This document shows, one piece after another, positions 1-6,438 of a DNA stretch of 18,740 nucleotides (its first letter is position 1; each line of letters opens with the position of its first letter). The stretch comes from Variovorax sp. GTDB lineage: Bacteria > Pseudomonadota > Gammaproteobacteria > Burkholderiales > Burkholderiaceae_C. Both the position numbers and the translations under genes were made by a program. The stretch is from NCBI GenBank assembly GCA_028292145.1, contig JAQGMX010000376.1, forward strand, positions 1 to 18,740. The letters are read 5' to 3'. The notes below the pieces were generated by a model, which made no database searches, was not told the DNA's origin, and saw only the letters and a list, made by a program, of their open reading frames with translations.

Positions 1-15
1 GGCCCCGTTTTTCAG

Positions 16-1212
16 TTATTGGAAGGCCTGTATCCCGGTCTGCGCCCGTCCCAAAATGAGCGCATGGATATCGTGTGTTCCCTCGTACGTATTGACCACT
101 TCCAGATTGACCATGTGCCGGATCACGCCGAACTCGTCGGAGATCCCGTTGCCGCCCAGCATGTCGCGCGCCACACGGGCGATGTCGAGCGCCTTGCCGC
201 ACGAATTGCGCTTCATGATCGACGTGATCTCGACCGCCGCCGTGCCTTCGTCCTTCATGCGGCCCAGGCGCAGACAGCCTTGCAGTCCCAGCGCGATTTC
301 GGTCTGCATGTCGGCGAGCTTCTTCTGGATCAGCTGATTGGCTGCGAGCGGGCGGCCGAACTGCTTGCGGTCGAGCGTGTACTGACGTGCGCGATGCATG
401 CAGTCTTCGGCCGCGCCGAGTGCGCCCCAGGCGATGCCGTAGCGCGCGCTGTTGAGGCAGGTGAACGGGCCCTTGAGGCCCTGCACTTCCGGGAAAGCGT
501 TCTCTTCAGGGCAGAACACGCCGTCCATCACGATTTCGCCGGTGATGCTTGCGCGCAGGCCGACCTTGCTGTGGATGGCGGGGGCGCTCAGGCCCTTCAT
601 GCCTTTTTCCAGCACGAAGCCGCGGATCGGCCCGACCGCGCCGGCCTCGCTCACTTCCTTGGCCCAGACCACGAACACGTCCGCGATCGGGCTGTTGCTG
701 ATCCACATCTTGCTGCCCGACAGCAAATAGCCGCCCGGCACTTTCTTGGCGCGCGTCGCCATGCTGCCGGGATCGGAGCCGTGGTCGGGTTCGGTCAGGC
801 CGAAACAGCCGATGAATTCGCCGGTCGCCAGCTTCGGCAGGTATTTCTGCTTCTGTGCTTCGGTGCCGAATTCGAAGATCGGCACCATCACCAGCGAACT
901 CTGCACGCTGGCCATCGAGCGGTAGCCCGAATCCACACGCTCGACTTCGCGCGCGATCAGGCCGTAGGCGACGTAGTTGAGGGCGGGGCCGCCATATTCC
1001 TCGGGGATCGTTGGGCCGAGCAGGCCGAGCGAACCCATTTCGCGAAAGATCGCCGGGTCGGTCTCGCCGGAGCGGAAGCCCTCGACCACGCGAGGCAGCA
1101 GGCGCTCCTGGCAGTACGCGTTCGCTGCGTCGCGGATCATGCGTTCGTCGTCGTTGAGTTGCTGGTCGAGCAACAGCGGATCGTCCCAATGGAAAGCAGC
1201 TTTGGTGGCCAT
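16..1212 (-). CDS. gcdH: Glutaryl-CoA dehydrogenase (acyl-CoA dehydrogenase family)
   Basis: This 398-residue flavoenzyme oxidises and decarboxylates glutaryl-CoA to crotonyl-CoA in lysine, hydroxylysine and tryptophan breakdown, passing electrons to electron-transfer flavoprotein. Visible family marks are the FAD-binding stretch [15 protein letters not shown] (residues 136-150), the WISNSPIAD segment (170-178), a [12 protein letters not shown] segment whose Arg98 and Ser102 match the substrate-binding residues of glutaryl-CoA dehydrogenases, and the C-terminal [16 protein letters not shown] motif, where Glu377 is the catalytic base. The length is normal for the family. The open frame continues far upstream into the divergent lysR gene, but homology begins at the ATG at 1212 ([12 protein letters not shown]), so that start is chosen. 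A LysR-type gene is divergent 195 bp away, the usual arrangement for a regulator of this gene. I am confident of the family and fairly confident of the substrate, because the C-terminal motif separates it from other acyl-CoA dehydrogenases. Confidence 0.95.
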   Translation of the reverse strand: MATKAAFHWDDPLLLDQQLNDDERMIRDAANAYCQERLLPRVVEGFRSGETDPAIFREMGSLGLLGPTIPEEYGGPALNYVAYGLIAREVERVDSGYRSMASVQSSLVMVPIFEFGTEAQKQKYLPKLATGEFIGCFGLTEPDHGSDPGSMATRAKKVPGGYLLSGSKMWISNSPIADVFVVWAKEVSEAGAVGPIRGFVLEKGMKGLSAPAIHSKVGLRASITGEIVMDGVFCPEENAFPEVQGLKGPFTCLNSARYGIAWGALGAAEDCMHRARQYTLDRKQFGRPLAANQLIQKKLADMQTEIALGLQGCLRLGRMKDEGTAAVEITSIMKRNSCGKALDIARVARDMLGGNGISDEFGVIRHMVNLEVVNTYEGTHDIHALILGRAQTGIQAFQ

Positions 1213-1244
1213 GGTGTGTGTCTCCGGAAGTCGTTGGAAATGTG

Positions 1245-1260
1245 GGCGAGCAGGCTCGCC
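1245..1260. promoter_or_regulatory. Short hairpin in the gcdH leader
   Basis: A perfect 6-bp stem GGCGAG/CTCGCC with a 4-base loop lies 33 bases upstream of the gcdH start codon and would be in its 5' untranslated leader. No function can be assigned from sequence; it could be incidental in GC-rich DNA. Confidence 0.25.
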
Positions 1261-1298
1261 GCGCGATGAAAGGATCGTAGCGACGCGCCGTAACATGC

Positions 1299-1315
1299 GC
1301 AAACGAGTCTTTTGC
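1299..1315. promoter_or_regulatory. Dyad in the gcdH/lysR divergent promoter, candidate LysR operator
   Basis: GCAAA (1299-1303) and TTTGC (1311-1315) form an inverted repeat with a 7-base spacer in the 195-bp divergent intergenic region. LysR-type regulators bind dyads between themselves and divergent targets, so this is a plausible site, but the arms are short and it does not fit the exact T-N11-A spacing. Confidence 0.25.
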
Positions 1316-1407
1316 ACCCAGATATGCGCTTTAGGAATGTTTGGCCACTTCAACAAAAGCTGCCAGTGCCTCTGGCGATTGCTGTCAGTCATACACTTCC
1401 GGCATAT

Positions 1408-2349
1408 ATGGGCCGCAAAATCCCCCCGCTCCAGACGCTGCTCTGCTTCGACGCCGCTGCGCGTCACGAGAGCTACACGCGCGCAGCGCAGGAACTGTCG
1501 CTGACGCAAAGCGCCGTGTCGCGGCAGATCGGCACGCTCGAATCGTTTCTCGGCGTCGCGCTGTTCAGGCGCACGCGGCACGGCGTTGCGCTCACGGCGG
1601 GCGGCGCAGCGTATGCGCGGCAGATCTCGCGGCGCCTCGAGGCCATGGAGCGCGACACGCTCGACGCGATGGCCCATCTCGACGGTTCCGGCACCGGCGG
1701 CGCGCTGTCCCTGGCGGCCGTGCCGACCTTCGCGACGCGCTGGCTCCTCCCACGATTGCCGCGGTTTGCCGCGCTGCATCCTGACACCGTCATCCATCTC
1801 GAAACCCGCACCCGCCCTTTTCTCTTCGGCGATACCGAATTCAACGCCGCGCTCTACGCCGGCACGCGGGCGCAGGTCGACGGCTGGGCCGGCACCGAGG
1901 CGACACTGCTCATGCCGGAAGACGTGATTCCGGTCTGCAGCCCGGCCCTGCTGCGCGCTTCGGGCACCGCCGGCACCGCATTGCCGCCGGCCGCAATTGC
2001 AACGCTGCCGCTGTTGCAGCAGAGCACGCGACCCGACGGCTGGCGACAGTGGTTCGACGCGCAGGGCGTCGAGGCGCCGTTCGCGCGGTCGGGGCCGCGG
2101 CACGAACTGTTCTCGATGCTGGCCACGGCCGCCGCGCACGGCATGGGCGTGGCGCTGATCCCGACGCTGCTGATTGCCGACGAACTGGCGCGCGGCGAAC
2201 TGGTGATCGCCTGCAACCGGCCGTTGCGCGGCGAGCGCAGCTATTACTTCGTCACGCCCGAACGCGCCGACCCGCATCCCGTATTGGCGCTGTTTCGGCA
2301 ATGGCTTGTGGCGCAGGCCGAAGCTGGCGCTCCCATCCCGCCGATATGA
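1408..2349 (+). CDS. LysR-family transcriptional regulator, probable regulator of gcdH
   Basis: This 313-residue protein has the standard LysR plan. An N-terminal winged helix-turn-helix lies at about residues 8-65, with recognition segment [20 protein letters not shown] and the following [14 protein letters not shown] wing. The periplasmic-binding-like effector domain starts near residue 95 ([20 protein letters not shown]) and runs to the end. The [13 protein letters not shown] segment and the late [17 protein letters not shown] segment resemble the GcvA/AmpR branch. The start is placed at the ATG at 1408 ([10 protein letters not shown]), where family similarity begins; an upstream in-frame ATG at 1312 would add 32 residues unlike the family. 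It is divergent from gcdH, which suggests that it controls gcdH and itself, perhaps with glutarate or glutaryl-CoA as inducer. That is inference from position. Confidence 0.9.
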   Translation: MGRKIPPLQTLLCFDAAARHESYTRAAQELSLTQSAVSRQIGTLESFLGVALFRRTRHGVALTAGGAAYARQISRRLEAMERDTLDAMAHLDGSGTGGALSLAAVPTFATRWLLPRLPRFAALHPDTVIHLETRTRPFLFGDTEFNAALYAGTRAQVDGWAGTEATLLMPEDVIPVCSPALLRASGTAGTALPPAAIATLPLLQQSTRPDGWRQWFDAQGVEAPFARSGPRHELFSMLATAAAHGMGVALIPTLLIADELARGELVIACNRPLRGERSYYFVTPERADPHPVLALFRQWLVAQAEAGAPIPPI

Positions 2350-2356
2350 TCATCAA

Positions 2357-2758
2357 ATGCTGCAAAACCTGACTCCTTTCCTCGTGCACTGGGCCATCAC
2401 GGCACTCGCACTCTGGGCCGCAAGCTTCCTTTTCCGCGGCATCAGGTTCGACAGCACGGGCGCACTCGCGATCGCCGCATTGCTCCTTGGTTTTGCCAAC
2501 GCCGTCGTCAAGCCGCTGCTCATCGTCCTCACATTGCCGCTGACGCTGCTGACTTTCGGGCTTTTCCTGCTCGTCATCAATGCGCTGATGATCTTGCTGG
2601 TTTCGGCGCTGGTGAGAGGTTTCAGGGTTTCGGGCTTCTGGACGGCGCTTTTTGCAAGCATCTTCATCTCGCTCCTGAGCATCGCCATCGGATCGCTCGT
2701 CGGCGGCAGCGATCCGGCGACCACGATCCAGATGCCGCAAAGCGGCAATTGGCTGTAA
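2357..2758 (+). CDS. Small integral membrane protein, phage-holin-4 superfamily type
   Basis: This 133-residue protein is almost entirely hydrophobic, with about four predicted membrane helices near residues 7-25, 36-52, 54-85 (long, possibly two) and 93-115. The motif LLLGFANAVVKPLLIVLTLPLTLLT, with Asn-Ala and Lys-Pro between helices, is typical of the phage holin family 4 membrane proteins (Phage_holin_4_2), which are widespread in bacterial chromosomes and mostly not phage-derived. The ATG at 2357 is chosen because the N-terminus MLQNLTPFLVHW fits the family; the gene starts 7 bases after the lysR stop, so the two are probably cotranscribed. Its role is unknown, and the name does not imply lysis activity here. 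It is the last gene before the lower-GC block. Confidence 0.85.
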   Translation: MLQNLTPFLVHWAITALALWAASFLFRGIRFDSTGALAIAALLLGFANAVVKPLLIVLTLPLTLLTFGLFLLVINALMILLVSALVRGFRVSGFWTALFASIFISLLSIAIGSLVGGSDPATTIQMPQSGNWL

Positions 2759-2768
2759 GTTCCCAGAT

Positions 2769-2797
2769 GCGTCCCGGGCAGAGTGGACGCGCGATTT
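2769..2797 (+). terminator. Weak terminator-like hairpin after the membrane protein gene
   Basis: GCGTCC (2769-2774) pairs with GGACGC (2785-2790) around a 10-base loop, followed after GCGA by TTTT. The stem is short and the T-run is only four, so it is at best a weak intrinsic terminator for the lysR-membrane protein unit. Confidence 0.3.
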
Positions 2798-2816
2798 TCA
2801 GGAACCAAGTGTCGGC

Positions 2817-2893
2817 CCGGCAATTCGGACTTACGCAAAACCGGTAATCTCGGATTTCGCTGAGTCGATTAGGCGAAATCGCGAATTGCCGGT
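2817..2893. repeat. Nested inverted repeats with competing arms
   Basis: An 11-bp perfect inverted repeat joins CCGGCAATTCG (2817-2827) and CGAATTGCCGG (2882-2892). A second, closer arm at 2840-2860 also pairs with 2873-2893, matching at 16 of 21 positions (plus one possible G-U pair) around a 12-base loop. The inner 8 bp, GATTTCGC (2853-2860) and GCGAAATC (2873-2880), are perfect. The right arm can therefore pair with either of two left arms. It could be a regulatory leader structure, a protein-binding cluster or a REP-like element. Confidence 0.6.
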
Positions 2894-3101
2894 CGTCCGA
2901 ATCTGAACTTAACTGTCCTATAGAGCTTCCGCGTGAATACGGTAGTTCATCATCGGCCTGTCCAAACAGCGTCGACACCACAAAAGCATTAATTCAAAAC
3001 GGCAGGAAAATCATTTTTTCCTTTGCCGGCAATCTTCCGTTTTCGGCACAAATTGCTTCAATTCTGAACAATAAATCTAGCCAAGTTTTTGCAACCACTT
3101 C

Positions 3102-3941
3102 ATGCAAGACCTCATAACCACCGAGCCCGATATCGCACCGCATGAGAAGAAGCCGAATATCGGCGTCGATTCGACGGCATCCAACGCGCGGCCCACGCCC
3201 GCAGAAGGTGCGTTCTCGGTGCTGCTGGTCGACGACGACCCGTATCAGCTTGCGCATCTGGCCGCGCTGGTCAACCAGCTTCGGCCGGAGTGGCGTGTCG
3301 CAGCGCAGCTTTCTTCCGTCGTGAACATGTCCACGGTGCTGGACACCGTCCAACCCGATCTGTGCATCTTCGACGTCCTGTTTCCAGGCACCACCAGTCT
3401 GGTCGTGGTCCGCGAACTAGGCGACATGTGCCCCGTCATTTTCGTGACCGGCGATCCCCTCTTCGCCGCGGAAGCCTTCGACTGCGACGCCGTCGACTAC
3501 ATCATGAAGCCGGTACGCGCCGAGCGGTTCGAGCAGGCGCTGCGCAAGGCCGAGGCGGTGCTGGCCGCGAGATCAGTCGAAATGGCGAAAACACCCGAAA
3601 GCACGCCCGTGGGCTTTACGTCCATCCGCTTCCTGCGCGGCCAGGATCTCGTTTGGAGCGCGCTGCGCGAAGTCCGCTATTTCCAGGCACAACGCAAATA
3701 CACCCGGGTCGTTCTCAAGGATCAGGAAGGGCTTTTGAGGCTAGGACTGACGAATGTGCAACAGCATTTAAAACCCGCTGAATTCTTGCGCATTCACCGT
3801 GGATTTGTCGTGAACGTCAATCACATCGAAAACGCACGGCGCGACGACTTCGGCCGGCTGGTGGTTCGGGTATCGGGTCGCGACGACAAGCTGATCGTTT
3901 CCAAACCCTATGAACGTTTCTTTCGTGATGGATTCAGCTGA
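3102..3941 (+). CDS. LytTR-family response regulator (LytR/AlgR type), orphan
   Basis: This 279-residue protein has a Ser/Pro-rich leader of about 35 residues and a CheY-like receiver at about 38-155: the VLLVDDDPY acidic pocket at 40-48, phosphoacceptor Asp91 in CIFDVLFPG, Thr116 in FVTGD, and Lys136-Pro137. A LytTR DNA-binding domain follows at about 171-279, with VRYFQAQRKYTRVVL, FLRIHRGFVVNVNHIE and the KLIVSKPYERFF end. LytTR regulators bind pairs of short direct repeats and often control virulence, secretion or extracellular factors. No histidine kinase gene is in the window, so the partner is unknown. The gene is 145 bp upstream of the ankyrin-kinase-phosphatase genes on the same strand and is a natural candidate for their regulator. 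The ATG at 3102 is the first in frame; no strong Shine-Dalgarno sequence is visible. Confidence 0.92.
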   Translation: MQDLITTEPDIAPHEKKPNIGVDSTASNARPTPAEGAFSVLLVDDDPYQLAHLAALVNQLRPEWRVAAQLSSVVNMSTVLDTVQPDLCIFDVLFPGTTSLVVVRELGDMCPVIFVTGDPLFAAEAFDCDAVDYIMKPVRAERFEQALRKAEAVLAARSVEMAKTPESTPVGFTSIRFLRGQDLVWSALREVRYFQAQRKYTRVVLKDQEGLLRLGLTNVQQHLKPAEFLRIHRGFVVNVNHIENARRDDFGRLVVRVSGRDDKLIVSKPYERFFRDGFS

Positions 3942-4086
3942 ATCAAAAATCGAAAACAGAACGTTGCATTGATCCCGGACAACGAATTAGGAGAAATCCG
4001 AGCGCCTTCGGCGACTGCCAAACGTAGTCTTGTCAACTGGCCCAAAACGAAGAAGGCCAGACCTTTACTTCATTTTTCAGGACGCC

Positions 4087-4701
4087 ATGACAATGATCAG
4101 ATCGCTTTTGCAAAGTTCGCCATTGTCGTTGGCCCCGGTGACGGCTTCCCTCCCCGCATTGTTCCATCGCAAGGGTGGCGCGGATTCCGGGACGCCCGTA
4201 GCGGAAGAAATCGAAGACGCTGTCGTGAAGTTCGATCATGAGCAGTCGGATTTCGGCAATGCAAGGCTTGCCGCTCGGCTCGTCGTCGCAGGCGACTATT
4301 TCAAGCTGAGCAATCTTCTTCACAGAAACCTGATCGATCCCAATACGAAGTCGACAAACAAGGGCAATTCCCTGCTTCACGCGGCGTTCGGCTTTATCGA
4401 CAACCATCTGAACCAGCAACTCGTCGTCTACGAATTGGTTTCCAACGGCGCCGATGTCGGAGTCAAAAACGTCTATGGCATGACGCCGCTCGATGTGGCC
4501 GTCGCACGGACGAATCCTAATCGGGTTGCGATCGACCATTTGCTCCGTTTCGGCGCGCAGGTGACGCTGGCTGCGCAGCAAAGGGCATTGGGACTGGCTC
4601 GCGCAGGCGACCGGCGCCTGCTGCAGGCATTTCGAAACTTGAAAAACCATCAGGCGAATCCGCCTTTCGACATGCCGCGTTTCTTCGGCTCGTTTGTTTA
4701 A
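4087..4701 (+). CDS. Ankyrin-repeat protein, candidate secreted effector
   Basis: This protein has 204 residues from the ATG at 4087, or 202 from the in-frame ATG at 4093, which has the better spacing to AGGA at 4080-4083. The N-terminal 40 residues are Ser/Leu/Pro-rich (LLQSSPLSLAPVTASLPALF) with no clear signal peptide. Ankyrin-like repeats fill about 60-160: ARLVVAGDYFKLSNLLHRN, then GNSLLHAAFGF with VVYELVSNGADVGVKN, then YGMTPLDVAVA with VAIDHLLRFGAQVTL. The canonical TPLHxA tetrapeptide appears as NSLLHAA and MTPLDVA. Such repeats bind proteins and are frequent in effectors that act in eukaryotic cells, but they also occur in ordinary bacterial proteins. The kinase-like gene starts 11 bases downstream, implying one operon. 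The target is unknown. Confidence 0.8.
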   Translation: MTMIRSLLQSSPLSLAPVTASLPALFHRKGGADSGTPVAEEIEDAVVKFDHEQSDFGNARLAARLVVAGDYFKLSNLLHRNLIDPNTKSTNKGNSLLHAAFGFIDNHLNQQLVVYELVSNGADVGVKNVYGMTPLDVAVARTNPNRVAIDHLLRFGAQVTLAAQQRALGLARAGDRRLLQAFRNLKNHQANPPFDMPRFFGSFV

Positions 4702-4712
4702 AAAGGCAGTTC

Positions 4713-5492
4713 ATGCAAGCCGTTTTCAACCGCGTGTCGGCTCCGGTAAGAAACAGTTTTTCTTCTCCGAGGCCAACTGCACAGTCATTGCTTTCAGTTC
4801 CTGTGACCTGGACGCGCAAGACCCTTGGCGCTGTGCCATCGCTCATCGATCAATCTTTTCCCAAACCCCTGGGGGTCATGCTGACGGGCCGCAATCTCGC
4901 AAAGCTCGAAAAGAACGAGGCGGCCCACATGTCGTATTTGCGTGCGCAACTCAAGAACCACAAGCTCGACGATCTGGACGTCGGCGAGGAAATCGGGCGC
5001 GGTGGAATGAAGACGGCCTACGATCTTCCTGGCACCGCTACGGCGCTGGTGACCATACCTTCGGGCGGATGGGGTCTTGCGGAAGAAATCAGGGATATCA
5101 ACCGCCTGAAAAAAGCGGGGATGCCGACCGCAAAAATCATGGCCGTTGGCAATTACCGAGGCTCCGAGGCCATGGTGATGGAGAAATTTGTTGAGGTGTT
5201 GAAACCATTTCCACCCGACACACCATCGGGAGAAGATTTCGTCAACTCCAGACTCACGAATCACAGGACCCTAAATTCTCTGATAAAGATAAGAAACACC
5301 ATCGCAAAGGAAGGCATCATTGTTTTCGATCTGCAATTCGGTGTCCGCGACGAAGGCGCGTTGGCAGTTTTAGATCCTCTTCAGGTCATTGCGGTCGGGA
5401 ACGGGCTTGATAACAAGGTGCAGATCGAAACCCTGGATAAACTCATTGTTGCGATCGGTAGAAAGCTGCACGCCGCAAAGCTCGCCGCGTGA
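4713..5492 (+). CDS. Minimal protein kinase-like protein with WNK-like lysine placement, candidate effector
   Basis: This 259-residue protein begins with a Ser/Pro/Val-rich leader of about 85 residues. A reduced kinase fold follows: a glycine-rich loop EEIGRGGMKTAY (92-103), a strand ALVTIP (111-116) that lacks the usual strand-3 lysine, a probable helix-C Glu124 or Glu125 in LAEEIRDINRL, a hinge-like VMEKF (155-159), a catalytic-loop-like VFDLQF (204-209; Asp206, Gln208) and a DFG-like LDP with Asp221. Only about 38 residues follow, so the activation segment and C-lobe are largely missing, as in minimal effector kinases such as OspG and HopBF1. Lys100 in the loop sits where WNK kinases keep their catalytic lysine (GRGSFKTVY). 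The ATG at 4713 follows AAGG at 4703-4706. The kinase fold is likely; activity, ATP use and secretion are inference. Confidence 0.72.
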   Translation: MQAVFNRVSAPVRNSFSSPRPTAQSLLSVPVTWTRKTLGAVPSLIDQSFPKPLGVMLTGRNLAKLEKNEAAHMSYLRAQLKNHKLDDLDVGEEIGRGGMKTAYDLPGTATALVTIPSGGWGLAEEIRDINRLKKAGMPTAKIMAVGNYRGSEAMVMEKFVEVLKPFPPDTPSGEDFVNSRLTNHRTLNSLIKIRNTIAKEGIIVFDLQFGVRDEGALAVLDPLQVIAVGNGLDNKVQIETLDKLIVAIGRKLHAAKLAA

Positions 5493-5511
5493 CGATTCGC
5501 CGGACGGCATA

Positions 5512-6438
5512 ATGGTGACACCCATCTCTCCAAGGTCCGGCAGTCCGAGAATACAGACTGATTATAAATTACCGCTCGTCAAGGAAGTCGATTCCAGGCG
5601 CGACGCAAGGGCCGACAATTCACTTGGCAGCAATGCAATGCAACGGGTCTTGGCGCCACTCAATCCTTACGAGACGCAGAAAGCAAATCAGCTTGCGCGA
5701 ACGCTGGCACCCACGCGTCACGCATCGGCCCGATTCCATGCCTCGACGCCCAGCCATGCAGTCGGGCCGTATTCGGGGACGCAATACACATTCACCTGTT
5801 GTCCGACGGAACATGGCGCACCCGGCACCGGCAATTTCAAGCTTGACGACATGCTGGACAGTGCGTTCAGTTCCGGCACCAAGACCACGATCAGCCTGAC
5901 CAACGAGGGTGACGCGAGGCATTCCACCTACTACAAGCGCAGCCAGACGACGCCAAGCGGGAAATACACGGTCAAATCCAACGGAACGCCCGAATACACC
6001 ACGATGGTCAACGAGCGTGGAAGGCCTGTCACGGCTTCGATCTTCAAAAACACGGTCAGGAACAACCACACCGGGCAGATCCAGGAAATGAAGATGGTCC
6101 ACGTCAATGGGTGGCCCGACCAGACGGCCATCGAGGCAAAAAACGAACTGAAACTTCTTTCGGACGTCAGCAGAAATCTCGATGCGACCGATCTGAAAAA
6201 AGTATTGATTCATTGCACGGCGGGCCGCAATCGCACGGGCTCTGTGGCAACCGAATTCGAGATGATGAATGCAGCGTCCAGAGGCATGAAGCCGAATGTC
6301 GACGGCGTCCTCCGCTGGATGCGTCAGGCGCGCGTTGCGGACGCTGTCTTCGTTCCGGCGCAATTGCAGGCACTGGCTGAATCCAGTATCCGCCTTGCAC
6401 GGTTGGCCAAGCCTGCAGGTGCCGGATTCATGCGCTAA
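5512..6438 (+). CDS. Protein tyrosine phosphatase (classical Cys-based), candidate effector
   Basis: This 308-residue protein removes phosphate through a cysteinyl intermediate. It carries the signature VLIHCTAGRNRTG (231-243) with nucleophile Cys235 and phosphate-binding Arg241, a WPD loop HVNGWPDQ (197-204) with probable general acid Asp203, and a late RQAR...VPAQLQAL segment (271-288) resembling the Q-loop region (Gln284) of classical PTPs. The first 80 residues are basic and Ser/Pro-rich with no signal peptide, as in secreted phosphatases such as YopH, SptP and HopAO1. The start at ATG 5512 is 19 bases after the kinase gene stop; a longer frame to a TTG at 5389 would overlap that gene and is unlikely. 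Its TAA stop overlaps the oppositely oriented stop of acetoacetyl-CoA synthetase. The phosphatase call is firm; the tyrosine preference and effector role are inference. Confidence 0.87.
   Translation: MVTPISPRSGSPRIQTDYKLPLVKEVDSRRDARADNSLGSNAMQRVLAPLNPYETQKANQLARTLAPTRHASARFHASTPSHAVGPYSGTQYTFTCCPTEHGAPGTGNFKLDDMLDSAFSSGTKTTISLTNEGDARHSTYYKRSQTTPSGKYTVKSNGTPEYTTMVNERGRPVTASIFKNTVRNNHTGQIQEMKMVHVNGWPDQTAIEAKNELKLLSDVSRNLDATDLKKVLIHCTAGRNRTGSVATEFEMMNAASRGMKPNVDGVLRWMRQARVADAVFVPAQLQALAESSIRLARLAKPAGAGFMR

Larger units (their letters stand above)
2759..3101. other. 343-bp intergenic region with repeats, upstream of the LytTR regulator
   Basis: No convincing gene is present. The region becomes A+T-rich towards its 3' end; I count 26 G/C in the 60 bases 3001-3060. 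It holds the terminator-like hairpin at 2769, the nested inverted repeats at 2817-2893 and a second hairpin at 3001-3028 (GGCAGGAAAA against TTTTCC-TT-TGCC, two-base bulge). The element CCGGCAAT or CCGGTAAT occurs at 2817, 2841, 2892 (reverse strand) and 3026. It must contain the promoter of the LytTR gene, but I cannot place a convincing -35/-10 pair. Confidence 0.6.

Noticed and set aside
1213..2301. Upstream extension of the gcdH frame across the divergent lysR gene
   Set aside because: The extension is Arg/Gln-rich shadow sequence; gcdH similarity begins at the ATG at 1212.
2357..2758. The holin-like membrane protein as evidence of a prophage
   Set aside because: This family is common in chromosomes outside phages, and no other phage gene is nearby.
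2908..2916. ACAGTTAAG on the minus strand, like an AgrA/LytTR half-site
   Set aside because: No second copy lies 12-13 bases away on either side, and LytTR proteins need a direct-repeat pair; a single 9-mer can arise by chance.
2664..2981. A 105-residue minus-strand open frame reaching into the repeat-containing intergenic region
   Set aside because: It overlaps the membrane-protein gene, has no ribosome site and no recognisable sequence; its middle is the inverted-repeat DNA.
3942..4086. Search for hrp/PIP-type boxes (TTCG-N16-TTCG or GGAACC-N15-17-CCAC) before the effector-like operon; the upstream regions at 2759-3101 and 11249-11375 were also read
   Set aside because: No match was found in any of the three upstream regions, so control by HrpB/HrpX or HrpL types is not supported by sequence.
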